From Methylobacterium pseudosasicola (GTDB lineage Bacteria; Pseudomonadota; Alphaproteobacteria; Rhizobiales; Beijerinckiaceae): 64,000 nucleotides of DNA. Of this stretch, positions 55,079-63,789 are shown piece by piece. Numbering within the stretch: the first letter of the stretch is position 1; each line of letters opens with the position of its first letter. Where the stretch lies: assembly GCF_900114535.1 (NCBI RefSeq), contig NZ_FOTK01000017.1, forward strand, positions 1 to 64,000. Reading direction: 5' to 3'. The position numbers were made by a program, and so were the translations under genes. The notes beneath the pieces are model-generated. The model saw only the letters and a program-made list of their open reading frames with translations. It ran no database searches and was not told where the DNA came from.

Positions 55079-56374
55079 ATGAACCAGCATTTCACCACGC
55101 ACGCCGCCTCCCCGTCCCTGCGCACGACCCGGCTCGCGAACGGCGTGACGGTGGTGACCGAGCCGATGCCCGGGGTCGCGACTGCGAGCCTCGGCGTCTG
55201 GGTCGGGGCCGGCTCGCGCAACGAGCGCGCCGACGAGGCCGGGCTGTCCCACCTCATCGAGCACATGGCGTTCAAGGGCACGCGCACGCGCTCGGCCCAA
55301 AAGATCGCCGAGGAGATCGAGAATGTCGGCGGTGAGATCAATGCCGCCACCTCCACGGAGGGGACGAGCTACACCGCCCGGGTGCTGGGTGAGGATGCCG
55401 GCCTCGCCCTCGACGTGATCGGCGACATCCTCACCGATTCGGTGTTCGATGCCGGCGAGCTCGCCCGGGAGAAGGGCGTGATCCTGCAGGAATACGCCGC
55501 CGTCGAGGACACCCCCGACGACGTGGTCTACGACGCCTTCACGGAGGCCGCCTTCCCGGACCAGCCAGTCGGCCGGCCGATCCTCGGGCGCCCCGAGACG
55601 ATCCGGAGTTTCGACGAGGCCGGGATCCGCGCCTACCTCGCCCGGGAATACACGCCGGACCGCATCGTCGTGGCCGGTGCCGGGGCGGTGACCCACGAGG
55701 CGATCGTCGAGGCCGCCGAGCGCCATTTCGGCGCCCTGCCGGCGACGGTGGCGCCCGCGGCGGTGCCGGGCGTCTATGGCGGCGGCGAGCGGCGGATGCC
55801 GCGCAAGCTCGAACAGGCCAATCTGGTGATCGGCCTGCCCGGCCTGTCGTTCCGGGACGATCGCTACTACGCGCTCCACATGTTCGCCCAGGTGCTCGGC
55901 GGCGGCCTGACCTCCCGGCTCTGGCAGGAGGTGCGCGAGACCCGCGGCCTCGCCTACGAGATCCAGGCCTTCCACTGGCCCTTTTCCGATTGCGGCCTGT
56001 TCGGCATCGGCGCCGGGACCGCCGGGGCGGACCTGCCCGAGCTCGTCGACGTGACGCTCGCGGCCACGGCCCGGGCCGCCCGGGACCTCGCCGAGCCCGA
56101 GATCGCCCGGGCGAAGGCGCAGCTGAAGGTGTCCCTGCTCTCCGCGCTGGAGACGCCCGGCGGGCGCATCGAGCGCAACGCCCGCCAGATCCTGGCCTGG
56201 GGCCGGGTGATCCCGGCGGGTGAGGTGATCGACAAGGTCGACGCCGTCACGGTCGCGGATGTGCGGGCGGCCGCGGCCGCCATGCTGAAAGGGGCGCCGA
56301 CGCTGGCGGCCATCGGCCCGATCCGCAAGCTGCCCACCCTCGACAAGATCGCCGCCGCCCTGGGCGCGGCCTGA
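55079..56374 (+). CDS. M16-family zinc peptidase (processing-peptidase-like)
   Basis: A 431-aa M16B peptidase. The inverted zinc motif HLIEH has H58, E61 and H62; a downstream Glu (about residue 138) is expected as third ligand. The fold continues with LEQANLVIGLPGL and LGGGLTSRLWQEVRETRGLAY. Proteins of this kind resemble the mitochondrial processing peptidase beta subunit. The bacterial role is unclear, with cytoplasmic or periplasmic proteolysis proposed. ATG 55079 lies 7 nt after thrC; GTG 55064 is an alternative. Confidence 0.9.
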   Translation: MNQHFTTHAASPSLRTTRLANGVTVVTEPMPGVATASLGVWVGAGSRNERADEAGLSHLIEHMAFKGTRTRSAQKIAEEIENVGGEINAATSTEGTSYTARVLGEDAGLALDVIGDILTDSVFDAGELAREKGVILQEYAAVEDTPDDVVYDAFTEAAFPDQPVGRPILGRPETIRSFDEAGIRAYLAREYTPDRIVVAGAGAVTHEAIVEAAERHFGALPATVAPAAVPGVYGGGERRMPRKLEQANLVIGLPGLSFRDDRYYALHMFAQVLGGGLTSRLWQEVRETRGLAYEIQAFHWPFSDCGLFGIGAGTAGADLPELVDVTLAATARAARDLAEPEIARAKAQLKVSLLSALETPGGRIERNARQILAWGRVIPAGEVIDKVDAVTVADVRAAAAAMLKGAPTLAAIGPIRKLPTLDKIAAALGAA

Positions 56375-56578
56375 AATCCACTGCCTCTACGGACAAGCGA
56401 CCCCGGGCGGGCGCCGCCCCGCCGCGCCCAACTTGATTTGGCCGCAAAGGGGCGCGATCCGCGGGAGGCGGCCCCGGCCCGGGGCGCCGTTCTCGTCCCG
56501 GGTCAGGGCCTTCTGAATCGATCGCGGCCGCCCGGGCGGCCGACGCCGCAGCTCGCACGGCCGGAACTCAAGACACCC

Positions 56579-59461
56579 TTGCGCATCCTCGCCCTCCTCC
56601 TGACCCTGGTCGGTGCCCTGTCGCTGGCCGTCTCGGCGAGCGCCCCGGCCCTGGCCGTCGAGGCGGTGCGCGTCACCCTCGACGCGCCGGTGATCGACCT
56701 GACCACCGCGATCGAGCGCTATCGCTCGGACGGCGACCTGATCCAGATCTCCACGGCCCCCGGCAAGGACGGCATCGTCCGCCGCATCGTCGTGAAGGCG
56801 CGCGATGCCGGCGCCCGGCCCGACTGGATCGTGTTCGCGCTCACCAACGACACCGACGAGCAGATCGACCGCATCCTGGTGGCGCCGCATTTCCGGCTGG
56901 TGGATTCCGGGGTGATCTGGCCCGATCTCGGCGGCTCGCGGATCGCCGCCATCACGGCGAGCCAAGGCATCCGCCCGGAGCGCGACGAGAACCCGGAGGC
57001 CGACCAGTTCACCATCACGCTGGATCCCGGCACGACCGTCACCTACGTCGCCGAGCTGCGCGGCCCCAACGTGCCCCAGCTACACCTGTGGGATCAGGAC
57101 GCCTATCGCCGCAAGACCGCCGGGCTGACCCTGTACAAGGGCATCATCATCGGCATCAGCGGCTTGCTGGCGCTGTTCCTGACCATCGTGTTCGTGGTCA
57201 AGGGCGCGATCATCTTCCCGGCCGCCGCGGCTTTGGCCTGGTCGGTGCTGGCCTATGCCTGCATCGATTTCGGCTTCCTGCAGCGGGTGTTTCCCGTCAC
57301 CGAGCTCGCCGAGCGGGTCTACCGGGCCTCCGCCGAGGCGGTACTCGGGGCGACGCTGCTGGTCTTCCTGTTCGCCTACCTGAACCTCGCCCGCTGGCAC
57401 GTGCGCTACAGCCACGTGGCGTTCTTCTGGCTCGCCTTCCTGGCAGGCCTCGTCGGCCTGGCGGTGTTCGACCCACCCGTGGCGGCGGGGGTGGCGCGCA
57501 TCTCCATCGCGGCCGTGGCCGGGATCGGCCTGCTGCTGATCGTCTACCTCGCGGCCCATAACGGCTACGACCGCGCCATCCTGCTGGTGCCGACCTGGCT
57601 GCTGCTGGTGGTCTGGGTGACGGCGGCGGGTTTCGCGGTCACCGGCCAGATCGGCAGCGACCTGGTGCAGCCGGCCCTGATCGGCGGCCTCGTGCTGATC
57701 GTGATGCTGATCGGCTTCACGGTGCTCCAGCACGCCTTCGCGGGGGGCGGCCTCAGCCACGCCCTGGTCTCGGACACCGAGCGCCGGGCGCTGGCGCTCA
57801 CCGGCGCGGGTGACGTGGTGTTCGACTGGGACGTGCCCGCCGACCGGGTTTTTGCGGGCCCCGAGATCGAGGCGCAGCTCGGCCTGCCCCGGGGCACCCT
57901 GGAGGGCCCGGCGACGAACTGGCTCGGCACGCTCCACCCCTTCGACGTGGAGCGCTACTCGGCGGCCCTCGACACGGTGATCGAGGAGCGGCGCGGGCGC
58001 ATCGTCCACGATTTCCGCCTGCGCTCGGCCGCCGGCACCTATTTCTGGTATCGGCTGAAGGCCCGGCCGGTGATCGGCGCCGACGGCGAGGTGATCCGCG
58101 TGGTCGGCACCATCGCGGACGTGACCGAGATCAAGACCGCCGAGGAGCGTCTGCTCCACGACGCCGTGCATGACAGCCTGACCGGCCTCCCCAACCGCGA
58201 GCTGTTCGGCGACCGCCTCGACGCGGCTCTCGCCTTCGCGGGCCAGGACCAGCGCCTCCGGCCCACCGTGATCGTGCTGGATGTCGACCGGTTCAAGGGC
58301 ATCAACGACGCCATCGGCCTGTCGGCGGGCGACTCGATCCTGCTGACCCTGTCGCGCCGGCTCGGCCGCCTGCTGCGCCCGCAGGACACTCTGGCCCGGG
58401 TCGCCGGCGACGAGTTCGCTGTGATCCTGCTGTCCGAGCGCGACCCCGACCGGATCCTGGCCTTCGCCGAGATGATCCGCCGGGCGATCGCGACGCCGAT
58501 CACCTATGCCGACCGGGAGATCTTCCTCACGGTCTCGATCGGGCTCGCCCTCTACGAGGCGGGCGCCAACCTCAAGCGCGACGAGGTGTTCAAGAGCGCC
58601 GAGATCGCCATGATCCAGGCCAAGCGCAACGGCGGCGACCGGATCGAGGTGTTCCGCGCCCATATGCGCACCGACCGCTCCGACCGGCTGATGCTGGAGA
58701 GCGACCTGCGCAAGGCGATCGAGCGCAACGAATTGCGGGTGCTGTTCCTGCCGGTGGTCCGCCTCGAGGACCGCACCGTGGCGGGGTTCGAGACCGTCTT
58801 GCGCTGGGACCATCCGAAGCTCGGGCGCATTCCGGCCTCGACCTTCATGCCGCTGGCCGAAGAGAGCGGCTTCGTGGTCAATCTCGGCATCTTCGCCCTG
58901 GAGCGCACCGCCCTGGAGCTCGCCGCCTGGCAGCGCTCCCTCGAGGTCGAGCCGCCGATCTTCGCGGCCTGCAACCTCTCCTCGCGCCAGCTCCTGCGCC
59001 ACGACCTGCTGCACGACGTGAAGACCGTGCTGGCCCGCTCCGGGGCTTTGCCGGGCTCGCTCAAGCTGGAATTCAGCGAGAGCCTGGTGATGGAGAACCC
59101 GGAATACGCAGCCCAGATGCTGGCCCGGATCCACGACCTCGGGGCCGGCCTGTGCCTGTCGGATTTCGGCACCGGCTACTCGGCCCTGTCCTACCTCCAG
59201 CGCTTCCCCTTCGACACGATCAAGGTGGACGCCACCTTCGTGCGCCAGATCGGCACCGGCCAGACCGCGATCTTGCGCTCCATCGTCCGGATGGCGAGCG
59301 AGTTGAACCTCGCCATCGTGGCCGAGGGCTGCGAATCGGAGGGCGACGCCCAGGCGCTGGCCGGCCTCGGCTGCGAATACGCCCTCGGCCCCGCCTTCGG
59401 CGAGCCGATGACCATGCTGCAGGCCCGCCAGATCGTCGGTGCGGCGCCCGAGGCCGCCTGA
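56579..59461 (+). CDS. membrane GGDEF-EAL protein with 7TM and PAS domains
   Basis: About 960 aa from TTG 56579. A signal peptide (about 1-27) and periplasmic beta domain (about 28-170) are followed by a 7TM-DISM-like membrane region (about 180-390), a PAS domain (about 410-520), GGDEF (about 530-690) and EAL (about 705-950). The GGDEF site reads AGDEF, with an RxxD I-site (RPQD). In the EAL domain the first motif is FETVLRW, and the DDFG motif reads SDFGTGYSAL, so one metal Asp is replaced by Ser. It is probably a c-di-GMP sensor or weak enzyme. The start is uncertain. Confidence 0.85.
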   Translation: MRILALLLTLVGALSLAVSASAPALAVEAVRVTLDAPVIDLTTAIERYRSDGDLIQISTAPGKDGIVRRIVVKARDAGARPDWIVFALTNDTDEQIDRILVAPHFRLVDSGVIWPDLGGSRIAAITASQGIRPERDENPEADQFTITLDPGTTVTYVAELRGPNVPQLHLWDQDAYRRKTAGLTLYKGIIIGISGLLALFLTIVFVVKGAIIFPAAAALAWSVLAYACIDFGFLQRVFPVTELAERVYRASAEAVLGATLLVFLFAYLNLARWHVRYSHVAFFWLAFLAGLVGLAVFDPPVAAGVARISIAAVAGIGLLLIVYLAAHNGYDRAILLVPTWLLLVVWVTAAGFAVTGQIGSDLVQPALIGGLVLIVMLIGFTVLQHAFAGGGLSHALVSDTERRALALTGAGDVVFDWDVPADRVFAGPEIEAQLGLPRGTLEGPATNWLGTLHPFDVERYSAALDTVIEERRGRIVHDFRLRSAAGTYFWYRLKARPVIGADGEVIRVVGTIADVTEIKTAEERLLHDAVHDSLTGLPNRELFGDRLDAALAFAGQDQRLRPTVIVLDVDRFKGINDAIGLSAGDSILLTLSRRLGRLLRPQDTLARVAGDEFAVILLSERDPDRILAFAEMIRRAIATPITYADREIFLTVSIGLALYEAGANLKRDEVFKSAEIAMIQAKRNGGDRIEVFRAHMRTDRSDRLMLESDLRKAIERNELRVLFLPVVRLEDRTVAGFETVLRWDHPKLGRIPASTFMPLAEESGFVVNLGIFALERTALELAAWQRSLEVEPPIFAACNLSSRQLLRHDLLHDVKTVLARSGALPGSLKLEFSESLVMENPEYAAQMLARIHDLGAGLCLSDFGTGYSALSYLQRFPFDTIKVDATFVRQIGTGQTAILRSIVRMASELNLAIVAEGCESEGDAQALAGLGCEYALGPAFGEPMTMLQARQIVGAAPEAA

Positions 59462-59532
59462 TCGCGGTTTCGCCCGGCCCGGGCCGGGCTATAATCCCGC
59501 CGGGGGGGCCACGTCTTTCGGCAGGGGATGCG

Positions 59533-59946
59533 ATGACGCCCGATCAGGTCCGGCTCGTCCAGGACAGTTACGCGAAGGTGCGGCCGATCGCCGGGACGGC
59601 GGCCGACCTGTTCTACGGGCGCCTGTTCGAGATCGCCCCGGAGGTGCGCCCGCTCTTCCCCGACGACATGGCCGAGCAGAAAAAGAAACTGATGGCCATG
59701 CTGGGCCTGGCCGTGGCCCATCTCGGCCACCCCGAGACCGTGGCCCCGGCGATCCAGGAACTCGGGCGCAAGCACGTGGCCTACGGCACACAGGCCGCCC
59801 ATTACGCCCCGGTCGGCGCCGCCCTGCTCTGGACCCTGGAACAGGGCCTCGGCCCGGACTTCACCCCCGAGGTCCGCGAGGCCTGGACCGAGACCTACGC
59901 GCTCGTGGCCGGGTTGATGACGGGGGCGGCGGCGGAAACCGCTTAA
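59533..59946 (+). CDS. single-domain globin
   Basis: A 137-aa globin of the flavohemoglobin-head type: VRLVQDSYAKVRPIAGTAAD, LFYGRLFEIAPEVRPLFPDD, LGRKHVAYGTQAAHYAPVGA (proximal His near 85-90) and TLEQGLGPDFTPEVREAW. No reductase domain. It could bind O2 or NO. ATG 59533 is preceded by GCAGGGG. It is independent of its neighbours. Confidence 0.88.
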   Translation: MTPDQVRLVQDSYAKVRPIAGTAADLFYGRLFEIAPEVRPLFPDDMAEQKKKLMAMLGLAVAHLGHPETVAPAIQELGRKHVAYGTQAAHYAPVGAALLWTLEQGLGPDFTPEVREAWTETYALVAGLMTGAAAETA

Positions 59947-59976
59947 GGGGCACGCCGCCTACGACCGCACGCCACC

Positions 59977-60567
59977 CTACGGCTCGGCTTGATCGTTGAG
60001 CAGAACGCGCATGCGCCAGAGATAGTCTGCAAGCTGGGGGACGCCCGCTCTGCGCAGATCGTCCGTGTACTGTCTGGGCGTCAGGGGCGGCCGCTTGTAG
60101 TGGGCGAGGTCGCGGGCGGCCGCATCAGTCAGCATGCCCGGCTCGACCCCCTCGGCCTCGCTGAAGAACGCATCCGGATGGCGCGTGTGGATTCCGTAGG
60201 GCGCCAGGGCTTCGGCCGGAAAATCCTTCTCGTTGAAGGTTACGATCACGTCGGCCCGGCCGGCGATGGCGGCGGCCAGGATGTGGCGGTCGTCGGGATC
60301 GGGTAACGTCAGCGCTGGGATCAGGCCAGCATATCCCGAGACGAGGGCATCCGGGACCGCAACGTCCATCATCGCCCGGATCGGCTCGATCTGCTCGCGC
60401 CTTAGGTCGGCGCGCCTGCCGAGCAACGACCGGATCCATTCGTCATGGACATCCGCGCTCCAGCGCGCCCGAAAAACCCCGCTCTGCGCCACCTCCATCA
60501 CGAGGCTGCGCAGGCGGGCTCCGAAGAATACGTTCGCGTCGAAGAAGGCGGTGAACGTCGACGGCAT
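59977..60567 (-). CDS. PIN-domain toxin
   Basis: A 196-aa PIN ribonuclease. Acidic residues of the active site are visible: D10 in AFFDANVFFGAR, Glu in SADVHDEWIRSL, the Asp pair in LPDPDDRHILAAA and a further acidic residue in VTFNEKDFPAEAL. It would cleave RNA when released from its antitoxin. The gene starts 2 nt after the upstream HTH gene. It forms a toxin-antitoxin module. Confidence 0.88.
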   Translation of the reverse strand: MPSTFTAFFDANVFFGARLRSLVMEVAQSGVFRARWSADVHDEWIRSLLGRRADLRREQIEPIRAMMDVAVPDALVSGYAGLIPALTLPDPDDRHILAAAIAGRADVIVTFNEKDFPAEALAPYGIHTRHPDAFFSEAEGVEPGMLTDAAARDLAHYKRPPLTPRQYTDDLRRAGVPQLADYLWRMRVLLNDQAEP

Positions 60568-60569
60568 GA

Positions 60570-61049
60570 TCAGTCGAGGCCGAGGTCCTGGGACAGGGCG
60601 GCCATGCGATCGAGGGCGTCCTTGCGCTGTGCCTCATCCTTGCGCTTGAACGCGATCAGGTCGGCGGCCCGCACGCGCCTATGCGCTCCAACGCGGCGGA
60701 ACGGCAGCTCGCCGCGCTCCAGCAGGCCGACGAGATGGGGCCGGGAGACGTTGAGCAGATCCGCGGCCTGCTGGGTCGTCAGCTCGGCGTCCAGGGGGAT
60801 GAACGACACGGCCCTCTGATCGCCCATACAGGCCAGCACGTCGACGATCAGCCGAAGCGCGCGGGCGGGCACCGGCACGACGACATCGACCGATTCCATC
60901 ACGCGCAGGCGGACATCCTGATTGCCCTCGGCGATCGGTCTCAAGCGCGCCACGGCCTCGCGCGCGATAAGAGCCTCCTCGTCGCTTGCCACGAAAGGCA
61001 CGTTCTCCATGCACGACTGCCTATCCCGCCTCTCGGTCGTGACCGTCAT
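60570..61049 (-). CDS. excisionase-type HTH protein, likely antitoxin
   Basis: A 159-aa protein. The C-terminal MerR/excisionase-like helix-turn-helix has TTQQAADLLNVSRPHLVGLL and ELPFRRVGAHRRVRAADL. It lies 2 nt before the PIN toxin gene and is co-transcribed with it, so it is the likely antitoxin and autorepressor. The start is ATG 61049; ATG 61010 is an alternative. Confidence 0.82.
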   Translation of the reverse strand: MTVTTERRDRQSCMENVPFVASDEEALIAREAVARLRPIAEGNQDVRLRVMESVDVVVPVPARALRLIVDVLACMGDQRAVSFIPLDAELTTQQAADLLNVSRPHLVGLLERGELPFRRVGAHRRVRAADLIAFKRKDEAQRKDALDRMAALSQDLGLD

Positions 61050-61329
61050 GGGCCCTCCGCATCGGTCGGTCGCATGACCGACCAAGAGATTTCATCCCCA
61101 AACGCAATATTCGAAATCAACGAAACGCGTAAGCCCGGTTCGACGCGCGGCCGACCGCGGAATCATGCGCCGATCGCATGTGGGGCTTCCGGGCATGGCC
61201 TTGGGCCCCGTAAGGCTTTTCACCTGAACACCCCCGATGTCGCCGATCGGTTTAAGCCCCCCTTAACCATGTCCGCGCAAGCTCCTGTTGACAGGCGGGC
61301 CCTCCGGCGCCCGTGAAGGGGATGGGCGG

Positions 61330-61683
61330 ATGGCCGAGGCGGCGAGGCGTTACCAGCAGGCGGGCAGCTCGGATCTCGTGCGGCGCCTGATCGCCCGGCC
61401 GGTCCGGCTGGAGCAGCAGGCCCGCACCCGGCTGCCCCTGCCCGGCCCGGATCTGCGCGTCTCCGACGACCTGTCCGAGGATCCGGACGAGGCCGACGAG
61501 ATCGCCCGGCTCGAGACCGAGCTGCAGGTGATGAAGGCGGTGCTCCGGGCCCAGCGGCAGGAGGTCGAGGCCCTGCGGGCGCAGCGCCAGCTTCTGACCG
61601 AGTCCGCAGCGAGCGACGACGTCCGGGCGACCCGCGAGCGCTGGGCGTCCCTGGTCGACACGCTCCTGATCCGCGCCCGGTGA
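61330..61683 (+). CDS. small coiled-coil protein of unknown function
   Basis: A 117-aa protein with a charged coiled coil at about residues 57-95 (IARLETELQVMKAVLRAQRQ). No signal peptide or known domain. It overlaps or abuts the next gene (GTG 61680 would give a GTGA overlap), so the two probably form an operon. Confidence 0.65.
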   Translation: MAEAARRYQQAGSSDLVRRLIARPVRLEQQARTRLPLPGPDLRVSDDLSEDPDEADEIARLETELQVMKAVLRAQRQEVEALRAQRQLLTESAASDDVRATRERWASLVDTLLIRAR

Positions 61684-61712
61684 TCCCTCTTCAGACCAAG
61701 CGGGGTACGGCC

Positions 61713-62636
61713 ATGGGCGCGCGCTGCTCGCTCGTCGTCAACGGCCGGTCGGTGCGCGTCTCGACCGGCGACACGCCACTCGAAGCGGCGCTCGCCGAAG
61801 GCATGATCGCGCCCGTCCAGGCGCAGCTCGCCAACCAGATTGCCGGCCAGGGCAGTGCCGCCCCGTCGAGCCGCCGCCCCCCGGCCCGCCGGGCTCGGGC
61901 GGAGGCCCTGCGGCCGAGCCTGCCCGGCGCTCCGATCCTGGGCCAGGAGGAGGCCCCGCCCCTGCCGGTGGCGATCCGCAAGGGCACCGTCACGGAGATC
62001 CGCCGGCTCTGCCCGGGCATCGTCGAGGTGGTGGCGACCCTGACCCGGCGCCCGAACCTCGAACCCGGCCATCAGGCCCTCGTTACCTTCGCCGGCCTGC
62101 CCACCCTGACCCTGTCCCCGACCCTGCGGGTCGACGGGTCCGCCGAGATCAACGAGGCGGTGTTCCACCTCCCCCGGGATCCCGAGGGCGGCCCGGTCGA
62201 CGCGATCCGCCTCGACCAGCCGGTGCGCGTGAAGGGCCCCGTCGGCCGCGGCCAGTACCGGCCCGGCGGCGGGCGCCTCGTGCTGGTGGCGGCCGGGGCC
62301 GGCTTCGGCCCGATCTGGTCGATCGCCCGGGCGGCCCGTTACATCGAGCCCGCCCGCGAGATGGCGCTCGCCGTCGGCGCCCGGGACGCCCTCGACCTCT
62401 ACATGCGCGAGAGCCTGGACTGGCTGCGCTGCACCGGCGTCGGCCGAATCGTGCTCTGCGCCGATCGCGGCCGCCAGCGCCCGCCGGACGTGCGCTCCGG
62501 CCCGCTCACCGCCCATCTGCCGAGCCTGCGCGCCACCGACGTCGTCCACGTGGCCGGCGACATCGCCACCATCGGCGCCGTGCAGGTGCTTGCCGCCGCG
62601 GTGGGCGCGCGCTGCTACCCGATCGTGCTCGCCTGA
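61713..62636 (+). CDS. ferredoxin-reductase-like protein lacking Fe-S cysteines
   Basis: A 307-aa protein. Residues about 4-32 resemble the start of a plant-type ferredoxin domain (LVVNGRSVRVSTGDTPLEAA), but the four cluster cysteines are absent. A Pro/Arg/Ala linker follows. The C-terminal part (about 90-305) is FNR-like, with GPVGRGQYRPGGGRLVLVAA and AGAGFGPIWSIARAARY (nucleotide-binding). The RxYS flavin motif is also missing (TLSPT). It could be a non-redox descendant of a ferredoxin reductase. It is coupled to the coiled-coil gene. Confidence 0.6.
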   Translation: MGARCSLVVNGRSVRVSTGDTPLEAALAEGMIAPVQAQLANQIAGQGSAAPSSRRPPARRARAEALRPSLPGAPILGQEEAPPLPVAIRKGTVTEIRRLCPGIVEVVATLTRRPNLEPGHQALVTFAGLPTLTLSPTLRVDGSAEINEAVFHLPRDPEGGPVDAIRLDQPVRVKGPVGRGQYRPGGGRLVLVAAGAGFGPIWSIARAARYIEPAREMALAVGARDALDLYMRESLDWLRCTGVGRIVLCADRGRQRPPDVRSGPLTAHLPSLRATDVVHVAGDIATIGAVQVLAAAVGARCYPIVLA

Positions 62637-62674
62637 CCGCGTCAGTCCCGGCGCCAGGCCGAGCGGATTCTACG

Positions 62675-63718
62675 ATGCTCCGCGTGCTCTGCCTCGGCTA
62701 CAGCGTCACGGAGCTGCCGGGCTATGTCGAGCGGGCCAACGCCCTAGCCGCGGCCGAGGGGCGCCCCGTCACCTTCCTGCGCAGCGGCTGGGGCGGCCAC
62801 TCCCTGCCCTCGATCGCCTGCCTGATCGACGAGATCCTCGACGCTTGTCCCTGCGACCACGTCCTGCTGGAGCTGTTCACCGGCAACGTCCGCTACTTCG
62901 ACGGCGCGACGATGCGGGCCTATCTGGACGACATCCTGGCGGCGACCGCGCGCCGGAACCTGCCGGTCGCCTTCCTCAACCTCCACCAGGGCGGGGTCGA
63001 TTACGCGGCCGAACCCGTCGCCGGCCTGCTTGGCGAGTACCGCGCCCTCTACGGCATCCCGTATCTCGACCTCGCTGCCCCGATGGCGGCCGCGGGGGCG
63101 GGCGACATCACCTACCTGCTGAAGGACGGGACCCATGTCGCCCCGGCGGGGTCCGAGCTCTACGGCACCCTGGTCTACGCCCTGATGCGGGCGCCGCCGC
63201 CGGGCCGCGCCTATCTCGACCGGTTCCTGGGCTTGCCGGTCCGGTTCGAATCCCTGCCGCTGCGCACCCTCCCCGGCCTGGAATGCGGGTTCACCCTGTG
63301 CCGCAACGGCATCCCGCTGCATTTCCTGGAGATTCCCGAGGGCGAGAGCGCCGAGATCCCGTTCGGGCGCCCGCGCCACGCGATCGGCGCGCTCGTGACC
63401 TACGGGCCGCAGGCCGGCACGCTGATGGTCCAGGACCCGGCGACCGGACGCGCCCGCGCGATCACCGCCTACGACGAATTTTCTTATTATACGCGCTCGG
63501 TCTTCCGGGACCTGGCCTTCCCGGCCGCCTGGTCCCTGAGGATTGCGCAATCGGCGGTGCTGCCGGACATCGCCCTGCGCAAGGGCGAGCCGGACCCAGG
63601 GCCACGGCTCGGGCGCGTGTCGCACATCTTCTTCCGGCGCAGGCTCGGGCTTGCTGAGCGCGCGGCGTTGCTCCGCCACCGGCTCTGGCGCCGGCTGAAG
63701 GGTTTCCGAAGGGCCTGA
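62675..63718 (+). CDS. SGNH/GDSL-like hydrolase
   Basis: A 347-aa protein. Block I is LCLGYSVTELPG (Ser10 in a G-x-S context), followed by a Gly block SGWGGHSLPS. The block V Asp-x-x-His appears as DGTHVAPAG. These fit an SGNH esterase/acetylhydrolase. The C-terminal ~150 residues form a separate, unrecognised domain. No signal peptide. It follows the FNR-like gene by 38 nt and may belong to the same operon. Confidence 0.72.
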   Translation: MLRVLCLGYSVTELPGYVERANALAAAEGRPVTFLRSGWGGHSLPSIACLIDEILDACPCDHVLLELFTGNVRYFDGATMRAYLDDILAATARRNLPVAFLNLHQGGVDYAAEPVAGLLGEYRALYGIPYLDLAAPMAAAGAGDITYLLKDGTHVAPAGSELYGTLVYALMRAPPPGRAYLDRFLGLPVRFESLPLRTLPGLECGFTLCRNGIPLHFLEIPEGESAEIPFGRPRHAIGALVTYGPQAGTLMVQDPATGRARAITAYDEFSYYTRSVFRDLAFPAAWSLRIAQSAVLPDIALRKGEPDPGPRLGRVSHIFFRRRLGLAERAALLRHRLWRRLKGFRRA

Positions 63719-63780
63719 GGCTCTTCGGCGGGGTGTCGGGGCAGAGCCCTGGACCCGCGAAAGATCTCGGACCTTTCGAA
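63706..63780. repeat. modular hairpin repeat, copy I (degenerate)
   Basis: Degenerate palindromes: 63706-63728 (CCGAAGGG...CTCTTCGG), about 63738-63751 (GGGGCAGAGCCCTG) and about 63757-63780 (CGAAAGAT...ACCTTTCG). The first module overlaps the end of the SGNH-like gene. It fills the gap before the convergent glgP. Confidence 0.65.
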
Positions 63781-63789
63781 ACCGGGATT

